From assembly GCA_963847715.1 (NCBI GenBank), contig CAWKAZ010000011.1, forward strand, positions 1 to 64,000: a DNA stretch of 64,000 bases, given 5' to 3'. Shown one piece after another: positions 25,840 to 34,349 of this stretch. Numbering within the stretch: the first letter of the stretch is position 1; every line of letters begins with the position of its first letter. A model generated the notes under the pieces. That model was not told where the DNA came from and made no database searches. It worked only from the letters and a program-made list of their open reading frames with translations. The stretch is from Acidiflorens sp963847715 (lineage in GTDB: Bacteria; Acidobacteriota; Terriglobia; Terriglobales; Acidobacteriaceae). A program made the translations under genes and the position numbers.

Positions 25840-26562
25840 CTACGAAGCCGGCGCGATCTTAAGCGCCTTATCGTTCTCGAACGTGACGACCAGAGGCTTC
25901 CCGCCGTTCGGATAGTGCAGCGTTCTCCACCCGTAATCGCCCGAGCCTTCCGGCACACCGAGCCCGATCGCAAAACTGCACTGCAACTCGCTCATCCCGG
26001 ATTGAACTTCATGCGCATCAATCTTCTGCCAGACGTCCGCGGGCCAGTGCTTGTACAGATCGTGGGGGTCTTCGATGAAGAGCGCATCATCGGAATAAAT
26101 CTTGAACTCGCCGCCCTTCTCCGCCCCGATCGGGACAGCGTAGCTCTTGCCGTCCAGCGAGAAGCACGCCATCACCTGCTTGATCCCCTCAGCTTTCGGA
26201 GAAACATCCGTGACCACATCCTGAATGGCTAGTTTCTGCAAAGGCGGCAGTGTTCCCGCCTCGTGTGAAAAATCGGCTTTACGTCGCTTCGCGTCGTATG
26301 GATAGTAGGTAAGCTGATAACCGACTTTGACCCACACCGGCTGCTCAGTCAGTTGCCGCGCCGACTTCAAGTCGTAGGGATGCAGCTTCTTGGGCGAGAC
26401 ATAATAGTCCGCCTTTAGCGCCGTTTCCTGCTTGGGCTTCGTCTCTTCCTTCATGGCTTCGCGCCGTTCGTAAACGATATACGCCGCTCGCGCGCCCACA
26501 ATCACAATGGCGACCGCCAGGAAGAGCTGCAGTTTTTTCTGAACCTCAGAAGTGAAGGCCAT
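25840..26562 (-). CDS. Membrane-anchored protein of unknown function, 240 aa
   Basis: One N-terminal transmembrane helix (about residues 12-29, FLAVAIVIVGARAAYIVY) and a soluble domain, probably periplasmic. The soluble part is beta-rich with Tyr- and Lys-rich strands (KADYYVSPKKLHPYDLKSA, WVKVGYQLTYYPYD) and no motif I recognise. It begins the minus-strand pair with the M64 peptidase, separated from it by 15 bases, so the two probably form an operon. Confidence 0.65.
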   Translation of the reverse strand: MAFTSEVQKKLQLFLAVAIVIVGARAAYIVYERREAMKEETKPKQETALKADYYVSPKKLHPYDLKSARQLTEQPVWVKVGYQLTYYPYDAKRRKADFSHEAGTLPPLQKLAIQDVVTDVSPKAEGIKQVMACFSLDGKSYAVPIGAEKGGEFKIYSDDALFIEDPHDLYKHWPADVWQKIDAHEVQSGMSELQCSFAIGLGVPEGSGDYGWRTLHYPNGGKPLVVTFENDKALKIAPAS

Positions 26563-26613
26563 GATCTAAGATAGTTACCGGGTATTGCCCCGTTCTTTCA
26601 GCAAAGGAAATTC

Positions 26614-26931
26614 ATGCCTCTAGTCCAAGATGACGTTTTGAACGCGCTGCGCCAGTGCTACGACCCCGAAATTCCCGTGAACATCGTCGATCTCGGCCTG
26701 ATCTACGACATCCGCTTTGAAGACCTTCCCGACGACCAGCAGGATGTCAGTGTCGACATGACCCTCACTGCCCAGGGCTGTCCCGAACACGTGAATATCA
26801 GTGCGCAGGTTAAGTCTCGCGTAGAGCAACTGCCCGGCGTCCGCAACGCCAATGTCACTGTAATCTGGGAACCGGCCTGGACACCTGAACGCCTCAGTCC
26901 CGAAGCCCGAAAACAACTGGGAATCGAGTAG
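26614..26931 (+). CDS. DUF59/MIP18-family iron-sulphur assembly protein
   Basis: A 105-aa protein of the MIP18/PaaD/SufT-like family. The signature is YDPEIPVNIVDLGLIYDI (DPE and DLG) near residues 17-34 and MTLTAQGCPEHVN, whose Cys is the conserved reactive residue. Members help in Fe-S cluster maturation. AAAGGAAA precedes ATG 26614. The gene stands alone; no suf operon is in view. Confidence 0.88.
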   Translation: MPLVQDDVLNALRQCYDPEIPVNIVDLGLIYDIRFEDLPDDQQDVSVDMTLTAQGCPEHVNISAQVKSRVEQLPGVRNANVTVIWEPAWTPERLSPEARKQLGIE

Positions 26932-26943
26932 CGCCGATCGTTG

Positions 26944-27023
26944 ATCGCTGTTCGCTTCTCGCTGTTCGCCGATTAGTGTTTCCGATTGCGAACAGCGAAC
27001 GACGAGTAGCGAACAGCGAACCG
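26944..27023. repeat. Heptamer inverted repeat, GCGAACA type
   Basis: The left arm (26944-26970) is in inverse orientation to the right arm (26988-27023), which is built of GCGAACA/GCGAACG/ACGAGTA 7-bp units. It fills the gap between the convergent DUF59 and small-membrane-protein genes and touches the latter's stop codon (27024). Confidence 0.9.
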
Positions 27024-27305
27024 CTAGTACTCCCCTAACTCTTCAAACGCCCGCGCCGCCCGCTTCTCCGCTACCTCTTCGATCTTGCTGCCAATCTTCA
27101 TCGCGAGGTCCAGAAATCGAGTGCCCTGGCGCACGTAAGACGGCAACTCTTCGCGAATCTTCACGAACTGACTCGGATATTCCGACGCGAGCACTGCTAG
27201 CCCCACGCTGCCCACCAAGACCGCCGCCGGGCGTCGTCCACGCAAAGCGAGCACCGCCGCCGTTCCTGCCGCGCCCGCGATCACTGCCCGCTTCCAGTTG
27301 TCCAT
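27024..27305 (-). CDS. Small membrane protein of unknown function, 93 aa
   Basis: One or two hydrophobic helices at the start (AVIAGAAGTAAVLAL, AVLVGSVGLAVLA) and a charged amphipathic C-terminus (MKIGSKIEEVAEKRAARAFEEL). ATG 27305 is preceded by AGGAGA; the longer frame to 27416 would translate repeat DNA. No family recognised. The tail could form a coiled coil against the membrane. Confidence 0.6.
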   Translation of the reverse strand: MDNWKRAVIAGAAGTAAVLALRGRRPAAVLVGSVGLAVLASEYPSQFVKIREELPSYVRQGTRFLDLAMKIGSKIEEVAEKRAARAFEELGEY

Positions 27306-27342
27306 ACGCTCTCCTGTTGCAGAATTGTAAACCAGCAGGAAA

Positions 27343-27474
27343 GTCAGAAGTAAGAAGTCAGATTGAAGAAGTAAAGGCCCTGCGAACCTGGAGTCGTGAG
27401 CATCCTGACTCTCCACTCACAAGTCCTAGTTCGTAGTGTGGGTCACTTCTGCGATCTGACTTCTTACTTCTGAC
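27343..27474. repeat. Heptamer inverted repeat, GTCAGAAGTAAGAA type
   Basis: Perfect 21-base arms at 27343-27363 and 27454-27474, separated by 90 bases, each made of GTCAGAA/GTAAGAA/GTCAGAT 7-bp units. It lies in the divergent gap between the small membrane protein and the P1 peptidase, so it cannot be only a terminator. Confidence 0.92.
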
Positions 27475-27515
27475 CTCCCCATGCTTTATACTGCCGCCGG
27501 ACTCACTCGGACCCT

Positions 27516-28667
27516 ATGATGCGATTTCGCTCGCTCCCGTTTCTGTCGATTCTTCTCTTCTCGACTCTCGCTCTCTCTCAAACCAAGCCCCGTGCCCGCG
27601 ATCTCGGAGTCCCATTCGATGGCACGCCCGGCCTCAACAACGCCATTACCGACGTCAAAGGAGTCGAAGTCGGACACACCACGCTCATCTCTGGCAGCGG
27701 CAAATTGAAAGTCGGCGAAGGCCCCGTCCGTACCGGAGTTACCGCCGTTCTTCCGCGCGGCAAAGATTCGCTGGATCCCGTCTTCGGCGCCTGGTTCACG
27801 CTCAACGGAAACGGCGAAATGACCGGCACCACGTGGCTCGAAGAGTCTGGCTTTCTTGACGGGCCGGTGATGATCACCAACACCCACAGCGTGGGCGTCG
27901 TTCGCGATGCGGCGATTGCCTGGCGCATCAAGAAAGCACCGCCCGACCCGGATGGCTATTTCTGGTCGCTGCCGGTCGTCGCCGAGACCGCGGATGATGA
28001 CTTGAACGACATGAACGGCTTCCACGTAAAGCCTGAGCACGCTTTCCACGCGCTCGACACCGCTCACGGCGGTCCGGTTGAAGAGGGCAATGTGGGCGGC
28101 GGCACTGGCATGATCTGCAACGAATTCAAGGGCGGAATCGGCACTTCCTCGCGCGTGCTTCCCGCGAGGCTCGGCGGCTACACCGTCGGTGTGCTTGTTC
28201 AGTGCAATTACGGAAGACGCAGCCAGCTCCGCATCGCCGGTGTGCCCGTGGGCCGCGAAATTACCGATCATCTGGTACGCGACGAGGACATAGGATCAAT
28301 CATCATCGTCGTTGCCACCGACGCGCCGCTGATCCCGACACAACTCAAGCGCGTCGTGCGGCGAGCGACGCTCGGACTTGGCCGCGACGGCAGCTTTGCC
28401 AGCGACGGCTCCGGCGACATCTTCATCGCTTTTTCGACCGCAAACCCGGGAGCAGCGAGTCCAAAGGGGGTGCATGACCTGAAGATGCTCGCCAACGAAC
28501 AGCTGAACCCCATCTTCCTGGCCACGGTCCAGGCCACCGAAGAGGCGATCATCAACGCCATGGTGGCCGCTGAAACCATGACTGGCATCAACGATTACAC
28601 CGTGATCGCCCTACCCCACGACCGCTTGCGCGAGGTCCTGAAAAAATATAATCGCCTGGAAAAATAG
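27516..28667 (+). CDS. P1-family (DmpA-like) aminopeptidase, secreted
   Basis: A 383-aa N-terminal-nucleophile hydrolase of the P1/DmpA family (L-aminopeptidase/D-esterase, beta-peptidyl aminopeptidase). A signal peptide (LPFLSILLFSTLALSQ) starts the protein. Recognisable are GLNNAITDVKGVEVGHTTL, TGVTAVLPRG, NVGGGTGMICNEFKGGIGTSSR, where autocleavage before a Ser/Thr creates the nucleophile, and AATEAIINAM-like text near the end (ATEEAIINAMVAAETM). It probably trims exported or external peptides. Two ATGs start the frame (27516 and 27519). Confidence 0.88.
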   Translation: MMRFRSLPFLSILLFSTLALSQTKPRARDLGVPFDGTPGLNNAITDVKGVEVGHTTLISGSGKLKVGEGPVRTGVTAVLPRGKDSLDPVFGAWFTLNGNGEMTGTTWLEESGFLDGPVMITNTHSVGVVRDAAIAWRIKKAPPDPDGYFWSLPVVAETADDDLNDMNGFHVKPEHAFHALDTAHGGPVEEGNVGGGTGMICNEFKGGIGTSSRVLPARLGGYTVGVLVQCNYGRRSQLRIAGVPVGREITDHLVRDEDIGSIIIVVATDAPLIPTQLKRVVRRATLGLGRDGSFASDGSGDIFIAFSTANPGAASPKGVHDLKMLANEQLNPIFLATVQATEEAIINAMVAAETMTGINDYTVIALPHDRLREVLKKYNRLEK

Positions 28668-28669
28668 TG

Positions 28670-28900
28670 TGGCGACGACGAGTCTGAGCCACAACCCCGA
28701 TGGCCGGAAGAAGCGGACCACCTTGATCGCAATAGCCGCAAACCGGCGAAAGAATGCAGCCCACGGCGCAAGCCGTGGGTAGTAGTGGGGAAAAACGAGA
28801 GAGCCCTGGAGGGGCGAAAGAATCGGCATGACGTAGAACCCCCAGAGGGACGACTGACCCCGCGCAAAAATCTGTCGCGTTACCTTCGTTCCCTTCCCCG
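28670..28900. repeat. Dispersed acidobacterial intergenic element
   Basis: Contains CCCACGGCGCAAGCCGTGGG (a hairpin), GAGAGCCCTGGAGGGGCGAA and CCCCCAGAGGGACGACTG blocks. Minus-strand frames across it translate to low-complexity, Arg/Ser/Phe-rich text and are spurious. The block style is that of a multi-copy spacer element. It fills the gap between the P1 peptidase and the next small gene. Confidence 0.6.
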
Positions 28901-28937
28901 CACTGAATCCGCCGCGTAGCGGGATACAATTCACTCA

Positions 28938-29144
28938 GTGAAAGCCTACCGGATCGAGCGCGTCAAGAGCGGCATGAAGTTTACCTGCACACACTGCAAC
29001 CACAGTGTGAGTACGCTCGACTTCGATGCGAAGGCGGGGAACCTCCGCACCCAAGCCGCCACTGCCATCAACGATCACGCCACCAAAGCCCACCCCGAGC
29101 CGCCAATTTCCGCCTACGACAATCAGCAGCGCAACTGGCGTTAA
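28938..29144 (+). CDS. Small putative zinc-binding protein, 68 aa
   Basis: GTG-started frame with MKFTCTHCNHSVSTLDF (CxxCxH) and later INDHATKAHPE (HxxxxH), consistent with one zinc site. The length and even charge distribution look genuine. Role unknown. It precedes eutB on the same strand by 75 bases, but cotranscription is unproven. Confidence 0.52.
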   Translation: MKAYRIERVKSGMKFTCTHCNHSVSTLDFDAKAGNLRTQAATAINDHATKAHPEPPISAYDNQQRNWR

Positions 29145-29218
29145 TCTCAAAATTTCATTCGCAATCGAGCCTCACTCCCCGCCTTTTTCGATAACATACT
29201 CTTTCCTGCCGCCATCCC

Positions 29219-30610
29219 ATGATCGAACGATTTCACTTCTCCGATCTGCGCGAACTCTTCGCCAAGGCTAACGAGGAGAAGTCTGGCGACCAACTCGCCG
29301 GTATCGCGGCGCGGTCCGAGCGCGAGCGAGTTGCTGCCAAGCGCCAGCTTGCCGACCTGACACTCGACGAAATCCTCCGACGTCCTCTCATCGATCCGTC
29401 CGATGACGACGTGTCGCGCCTTATTCTCGACTCATTCGATCAAGCCGCGTTCCGGCCGCTCGCCGGCATGACGGTCGGAGAATTTCGCGAGTTTCTCCTC
29501 GACGACGCGACCACCGAGCTCGAGCTGCAAGCAATTCAGCAAGCCATTATTCCTGAGATCGCGGCCGCGGTAACCAAGCTGATGAGCAACAAAGATCTAG
29601 TCCTGGCCGCGATCAAGATCCGCAACATAACGCGCTGCCGCAACACCATGGGAGAGCGCGGAGTGCTCGGCATCCGCGTCCAACCCAATCATCCCGCCGA
29701 TGATGTTGGCGGAATTCTGCTGGCTGCTTTCGAAGGCCTGCTTTATGGTTGCGGAGACGCGGTCATCGGCGTGAATCCCGCCACCGACTCGGTAGAAACA
29801 GTCGGGGCGATTCTCAAGGGCTTGAATCGTCTAGTCGACGCGTACGAAATTCCCACCCAAGCCTGCTGTCTCGCACACATCACCACCCAACTCGCCGCCA
29901 TGGATCGCGGTGCGCCCGTCGACCTGCTCTTTCAATCAATCGCCGGGACCGAGGCGGCCAACCGCAGCTTTGGAATTAATCTGAACATGCTGTTGGAAGG
30001 CCAGCAAAAGATTGTTGAGCATCATCGCCAGCGCAATGTCCGCTGGGTAGGCGACGACGTCATGTACTTCGAAACCGGCCAGGGTAGCGCCCTTTCCGCC
30101 GAGGCGCACCACGGAGTCGATCAGCTGACCCTCGAAGCCCGAGCCTACGGGGTTGCGCGCGCCTACCATCCCTTTCTCGTCAACAGCGTCGTTGGCTTCA
30201 TCGGTCCTGAATATTTGTATGACGAGCGCCAGATCATTCGTGCCGGACTCGAAGACCACTTCATGGGCAAACTGCTTGGTCTGCCCATGGGATGCGACGT
30301 CTGCTATACCAACCACGCCGCCGCTGATCAGAACTCCGCCGACAACCTGCTACTTCTTCTTTCCGCCGCGGGCTGCAACTACTTCATGGGCGTTCCCTGT
30401 TCCGACGACGTCATGCTCAACTATCAGTCCACCAGCTATCACGACGCGTTGGCCGCGCGACGCCTCTTTCATCTGCGTCCGGCGCCGGAGTTCCTGGCGT
30501 GGTTGCAAGGCATGGGAATTTATCACGATACTGAACCGGCGTCTCTCGATATCTCCACGAGACGACAGTTGATGCAGGGTCTGGAGTCCTCGCTGGAGAG
30601 GACGATCTGA
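29219..30610 (+). CDS. eutB: Ethanolamine ammonia-lyase, large subunit
   Basis: Adenosylcobalamin-dependent enzyme that converts ethanolamine to acetaldehyde and ammonia; EutB holds the TIM-barrel active site. A 463-aa protein with strong family stretches: GERGVLGIRVQPNHPADD, FEGLLYGCGDAVIGVNPATDS, FQSIAGTEAANRSFGI, YFETGQGSALSAEAHHG, LPMGCDVCYTNHA and FMGVPCSDDVMLNYQSTSYHD. ATG 29219. The stop abuts the eutC start. No microcompartment shell, eutE or eutG genes occur in the window, so the acetaldehyde is probably handled by the nearby aldehyde dehydrogenase. Confidence 0.96.
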   Translation: MIERFHFSDLRELFAKANEEKSGDQLAGIAARSERERVAAKRQLADLTLDEILRRPLIDPSDDDVSRLILDSFDQAAFRPLAGMTVGEFREFLLDDATTELELQAIQQAIIPEIAAAVTKLMSNKDLVLAAIKIRNITRCRNTMGERGVLGIRVQPNHPADDVGGILLAAFEGLLYGCGDAVIGVNPATDSVETVGAILKGLNRLVDAYEIPTQACCLAHITTQLAAMDRGAPVDLLFQSIAGTEAANRSFGINLNMLLEGQQKIVEHHRQRNVRWVGDDVMYFETGQGSALSAEAHHGVDQLTLEARAYGVARAYHPFLVNSVVGFIGPEYLYDERQIIRAGLEDHFMGKLLGLPMGCDVCYTNHAAADQNSADNLLLLLSAAGCNYFMGVPCSDDVMLNYQSTSYHDALAARRLFHLRPAPEFLAWLQGMGIYHDTEPASLDISTRRQLMQGLESSLERTI

Positions 30611-31429
30611 ATGACTACCCACAGCAACAAACACAACGACAAAATCGTCCATCCAGATTGGCCCGAACAAGACCTCTCCGAGATCGTAAAGAAAGTCCGC
30701 GCCCGCACTCCGGCACGCCTGCTCGTGGGCCGAAGCGGCGCTGCTTATCGAACGGCCACCCAACTGAATCTGCGAGAGGATCACGCCGCCGCTCGCGACG
30801 CGGTGCGCGCTGAGTTCGATTTCTCCTCTACCTTTGGCGAGGAATTCCGGCAAAAATGGGGGCTGTTCGAAGTCTGCTCGCAGGCCACAAGCAAAGACGA
30901 ATATCTCTTGCGCCCCGACTTGGGCCGTCATCTGAGTGATGCGTCCCGCGCCGAACTAGAGCGTCGCTGCACGACAGCAAACGATCTGCAGATCGTAATA
31001 GGCGACGGCCTCTCGGTAACTTCGGTCGCGAAGCAAATTCCACAACTGCTGCCGCTCTTTCAGGAAGGCGCCAAGGCGCGAGGCTGGAGTGTCGGTCAGA
31101 CGTTCGTGATCCGCTACTGTCGCGTAGGCATTCTCAACGACATCGGTGAGTTGCTTGCCCCGAAGGTTGCCGTGTTACTGATCGGCGAAAGGCCGGGCCT
31201 GGCCACCGCCGAGAGTCTTTCCGCCTACATGGCGTATCAGCCAAAAGCATCCCACACCGACGCCAATCGTAACCTGATCTCAAACATTCACCTCCGCGGA
31301 GTAAGCCCGGAACAAGCCGCTGAACGGGTTCTGAATCTAGCCTCCGTGATGATGAATAGCGGGAAGAGCGGTTTCGACCTTCGAGAGACTCTACCGATGA
31401 TCTCGCCCCGACCGATCGCTGAGAACTGA
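30611..31429 (+). CDS. eutC: Ethanolamine ammonia-lyase, small subunit
   Basis: Partner of EutB that completes the adenosylcobalamin site. A 272-aa protein with TPARLLVGRSGAAYRTATQL, IVIGDGLSV, LIGERPGLATAESLSAYMAY and DANRNLISNIHLRG, all characteristic. Its ATG follows the eutB stop with no spacing, so translation is coupled. The final codons (GCT GAG AAC TGA) are themselves part of an intergenic ACTGAGAA-type heptamer element, meaning the repeat now supplies the stop. Confidence 0.95.
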   Translation: MTTHSNKHNDKIVHPDWPEQDLSEIVKKVRARTPARLLVGRSGAAYRTATQLNLREDHAAARDAVRAEFDFSSTFGEEFRQKWGLFEVCSQATSKDEYLLRPDLGRHLSDASRAELERRCTTANDLQIVIGDGLSVTSVAKQIPQLLPLFQEGAKARGWSVGQTFVIRYCRVGILNDIGELLAPKVAVLLIGERPGLATAESLSAYMAYQPKASHTDANRNLISNIHLRGVSPEQAAERVLNLASVMMNSGKSGFDLRETLPMISPRPIAEN

Positions 31430-31441
31430 GAACCGGGAACT
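31418..31441. repeat. Heptamer half-element overlapping the eutC end
   Basis: Three TGAGAAC-type units (GCTGAGAACTGAGAACCGGG). The first overlaps the last codons and stop of eutC and the last touches the stop of the convergent aminotransferase, leaving a 10-base gap. No inverted partner is present here. Confidence 0.8.
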
Positions 31442-32780
31442 ACTTCACCGCCCGATCCGTAATCTCCAGCCCCTTATCAATGATGGCGAATGCCTCCCGC
31501 AATTGCTGCTCGTTGATACACAGAGGAGGATTCGTGTAAAACGTATTCCACCGCACCAGCGTATAGAGCCCATTCTCGCGGAAGAACTTGCCCAACGCGG
31601 CCATCTCCTCCGAAGTCCCGTTGAATGGAGCCATGGGCTGTCGCGTCTTACGGTCGCGAATCAGTTCGACGATGCCGAACAATCCAATCGACCGCACCGC
31701 GCCCACCGACGGATGCTTCGCTTGCAAATCCGCGCCCAGCGTCTTCATGACCGCGCCCATCTTGCGCGCGTTCTCGATCAGATTGTCTTCTTCGTAGACG
31801 CTGATTGTCGCAAGCGCCGTAGCGCACCCCATCGGATGACTGTTGTAAGTAAGTCCGCCATAAAACACTTTGTCGTCAAAGTGCTTAGCGATATGTCGCC
31901 GCATGCCGACCGCGCCCAGCGGGATGTAACTCGAGGTAAGTCCCTTCGCCATGCAGATCAGGTCCGGAACAACTTTCCAATGGTCGACAGCAAACCACTC
32001 ACCGGTACGGCCAAAACCGGACATGACTTCGTCCGCAACCATCAGAATGCCATACTTGTCGCAGAGTTTTCGAACGCCTTCGATGTACCCGTCAGGCGGC
32101 ACGAGAATACCGTTCGTGCCGGTAACGATTTCGAGAAAGAAAGCGGCAATCGTCTGCGGGCCTTCCAGCTGAATAATCTCATCGATCATGGCCAGCGACG
32201 TTTCCGCAGACTCCCACCCGCGCTCGATACCGTGATACGGATCAAGCACCCGCACGACGCCCGGAATGCCCGGCTCCGCTGCCCATCGGCGGGGATCGCC
32301 CGTCAGACTGATCGCACCCGCGGTAGCGCCATGATACGAACGATAGCGCACCAGAATTTTGTGCCGACCGGTAAAGAAACGCGCAATCTTGATGGCGTTC
32401 TCATTTGCCTCCGCGCCACCGTTCGTAAAGAAGAAAGTATCAATGTCCCCCGGAGTAATCTCTGCGAGCTTCGCGCCCAGTCGTGCCCGCGGTTCCGTAG
32501 CCATGAACGGATTCGCATAGGCGAGCGTCGACGCCTGCTCCGCTATCGCCCGAACCACGCGCTCATCGCCATGTCCGATGTTTACCGACATCAGCTGACT
32601 GTTGAAGTCGATGAAGCGCTTCCCTTCCGGCGTCCAGAAATAAATCCCCTTCGCCCGCGCGACTGGAATCGGATCGACCTTCGATTGCGCCGACCATTCA
32701 AATAGCGTGTGCTTCTTAGTAAGGTCGACGATCTCTTGTCCAGTCATAGCGGGATTGGCAGTCACTGTAGTCATTCGCAA
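31440..32780 (-). CDS. Class-III aminotransferase (omega-amine/taurine:pyruvate type)
   Basis: PLP enzyme of 446 aa, fold-type I class III. Seen: FFTNGGAEANENAIK, RYRSYHGATAGAISLTG, LMVADEVMSGFGRTGEW and the PLP-lysine segment ICMAKGLTSSYIPLGAV. The N-terminal LTKKHTLFEWSAQ resembles taurine- or amine-pyruvate aminotransferases. The substrate could be a terminal amine such as putrescine, beta-alanine or taurine; sequence alone does not decide. It is the last gene of a minus-strand run of amine-catabolic genes. ATG 32774 is an alternative start. Confidence 0.85.
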   Translation of the reverse strand: MRMTTVTANPAMTGQEIVDLTKKHTLFEWSAQSKVDPIPVARAKGIYFWTPEGKRFIDFNSQLMSVNIGHGDERVVRAIAEQASTLAYANPFMATEPRARLGAKLAEITPGDIDTFFFTNGGAEANENAIKIARFFTGRHKILVRYRSYHGATAGAISLTGDPRRWAAEPGIPGVVRVLDPYHGIERGWESAETSLAMIDEIIQLEGPQTIAAFFLEIVTGTNGILVPPDGYIEGVRKLCDKYGILMVADEVMSGFGRTGEWFAVDHWKVVPDLICMAKGLTSSYIPLGAVGMRRHIAKHFDDKVFYGGLTYNSHPMGCATALATISVYEEDNLIENARKMGAVMKTLGADLQAKHPSVGAVRSIGLFGIVELIRDRKTRQPMAPFNGTSEEMAALGKFFRENGLYTLVRWNTFYTNPPLCINEQQLREAFAIIDKGLEITDRAVK

Positions 32781-32875
32781 AACACTCCTTCTGCTTTCCT
32801 TCGCAAGCCTTGGTGCCCTCTGTTGTTCAAGACCTTCTCAACCACCTGACTCCGCTTAGTTCACTTCAAGGGTCC

Positions 32876-34240
32876 CTAGGTCAGCTGCGCCGTCAGCGCG
32901 CCCTTCTTCTCCGCCACATGAGCCAGCCCGGCTTCGAGCACGTCCATCGCCTCATCCATCTGCGCATCTGTAATGACCAAGGGCATGAGCAGACGAATTA
33001 CATTGCTGTACGATCCGGCTGTGATGGTGACCAGCCCATGCTCGTAACAATATTGTGACACTTGCTTCGTCTCTTCGTCAGCAGGCTTTCTCGTCGCCTT
33101 CGACCGCACAAGCTCCAGCGCCTGCATAGCGCCCAATCCCCGTACCTCGCCCACAAGTTCCCATTGCGCTTGCCACTTTGCCGCGCGCTTCCGGAAGCGT
33201 TCGCCCAGCACGTTGGCGCGCGCACATAGATTCTCTTTTTCTATGATGTCGAGCACCGCAAGCGCCGCCTCGCACGCCGCCGGATTCCCCGCAAATGTGC
33301 CGCCCAGTTGTCCAGGGCCCGGCGCATCCATAATGTCGGCTCGGCCCGTGACCGCCGCCATCGGAAGGCCACCAGTAAGCGATTTAGCCATCGTCACCAG
33401 ATCCGGCTCAAGTCCCAGTCGTTCGCACGCAAACATCGCGCCCGTTCGCGCAAATCCCGTCTGCACTTCGTCAGCAATCAGCAGAATGCCGTACTTGCGG
33501 CAGATTTCGCTGAGCGTCGGATAAAACTCCGCCGGAGGAGTGACAAATCCGCCTTCTCCCAGGATCGGCTCAACAATCACCGCCGCAACCGTCTCTGCTG
33601 CTACCACTCGTTTGAACGTGTCCTCAATATGCCGCGCGCAGTGCACTTCGCACGACGGATACTTCATCGAGTAGGAACAACGATAACAGTACGCATAAGG
33701 AATGCGGTACACCTCGCTAGGGAATGGTTCGAACCCAGCTTTATAAGGATGCACCTTACTCGTCGCCGCCATCGCCATGTAAGTACGCCCGTGGAACGCG
33801 TCTTCAAAACAGATGATCGCCTGCCGCCTGGTGTAACAACGCGCAATCTTGATTGCGTTCTCGACAGCTTCAGCGCCTGTATTCACCAGCACCGTTTTCT
33901 TCGGACCCTTACCCGGTACTAGAGCATTCAGCCTCTCGCAGACGGCAATATAGCTTTCATAGGGAAGCACATTGAAACTCGTGTGCAGAAATCGATCAAG
34001 CTGGCGGCGCACGGCCTCAACTACGCCCGGTGCCCGGTGTCCGGTATTGAGACAGCCGATGCCGCCCGCAAAATCAATCAGGCGATTCCCGTCGACATCC
34101 TCGACGACTGCCCCTTCCGCTTTCTCCACAAAGACGGGCGTGGCATGAAAAGCCGCCTGCACCACCGCCGCATTGCGCCGCTTCATCAGCGCTTGCGAGC
34201 GCGGCCCCGGAATCGATGTGCGTAATTGAATAGTAGACAT
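32876..34240 (-). CDS. gabT: 4-aminobutyrate aminotransferase
   Basis: PLP-dependent class-III aminotransferase that converts GABA and 2-oxoglutarate to succinate semialdehyde and glutamate. A 454-aa protein with FAGGIGCLNTGH, VNTGAEAVENAIKIAR, CFEDAFHGRTYMAMAAT, ILIADEVQTGFARTG-like text (LLIADEVQTGFARTG) and VTMAKSLTGGLPMAAV carrying the PLP lysine. An extra Cys-rich insertion (YCYRCSYSMKYPSCEVHC) is present, as in several GabT relatives. The neighbouring aldehyde dehydrogenase could oxidise the product. Confidence 0.9.
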   Translation of the reverse strand: MSTIQLRTSIPGPRSQALMKRRNAAVVQAAFHATPVFVEKAEGAVVEDVDGNRLIDFAGGIGCLNTGHRAPGVVEAVRRQLDRFLHTSFNVLPYESYIAVCERLNALVPGKGPKKTVLVNTGAEAVENAIKIARCYTRRQAIICFEDAFHGRTYMAMAATSKVHPYKAGFEPFPSEVYRIPYAYCYRCSYSMKYPSCEVHCARHIEDTFKRVVAAETVAAVIVEPILGEGGFVTPPAEFYPTLSEICRKYGILLIADEVQTGFARTGAMFACERLGLEPDLVTMAKSLTGGLPMAAVTGRADIMDAPGPGQLGGTFAGNPAACEAALAVLDIIEKENLCARANVLGERFRKRAAKWQAQWELVGEVRGLGAMQALELVRSKATRKPADEETKQVSQYCYEHGLVTITAGSYSNVIRLLMPLVITDAQMDEAMDVLEAGLAHVAEKKGALTAQLT

Positions 34241-34244
34241 GACT

Positions 34245-34344
34245 CAGTTCTCAGTTCTCAGTTGTCAGTTCTCAGTTTTGACTATTCTGACGCCACGCCG
34301 GTTATCGATTTAACTGATAACTGACGACTGAGAACTGACGACTG
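34245..34344. repeat. Heptamer inverted repeat, 33-bp arms
   Basis: The left arm (34245-34277) and right arm (34312-34344) match as reverse complements at 29 of 33 positions, built of CAGTTCT/CAGTTGT 7-bp units. It fills the gap between the aldehyde dehydrogenase stop (34350) and the gabT start (34240), two genes on the same strand. A stable hairpin here could uncouple expression of the two. Confidence 0.93.
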
Positions 34345-34349
34345 TTTTC

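Noticed and set aside
28588..28934. Several overlapping minus-strand frames (90-113 codons)
   Set aside because: They translate a multi-copy intergenic element and overlap the end of the P1 peptidase; Arg/Ser/Phe-rich repeat translation.
29145..29218. Cobalamin riboswitch before eutB
   Set aside because: The 74-base gap is too short and shows none of the conserved cobalamin-riboswitch core.
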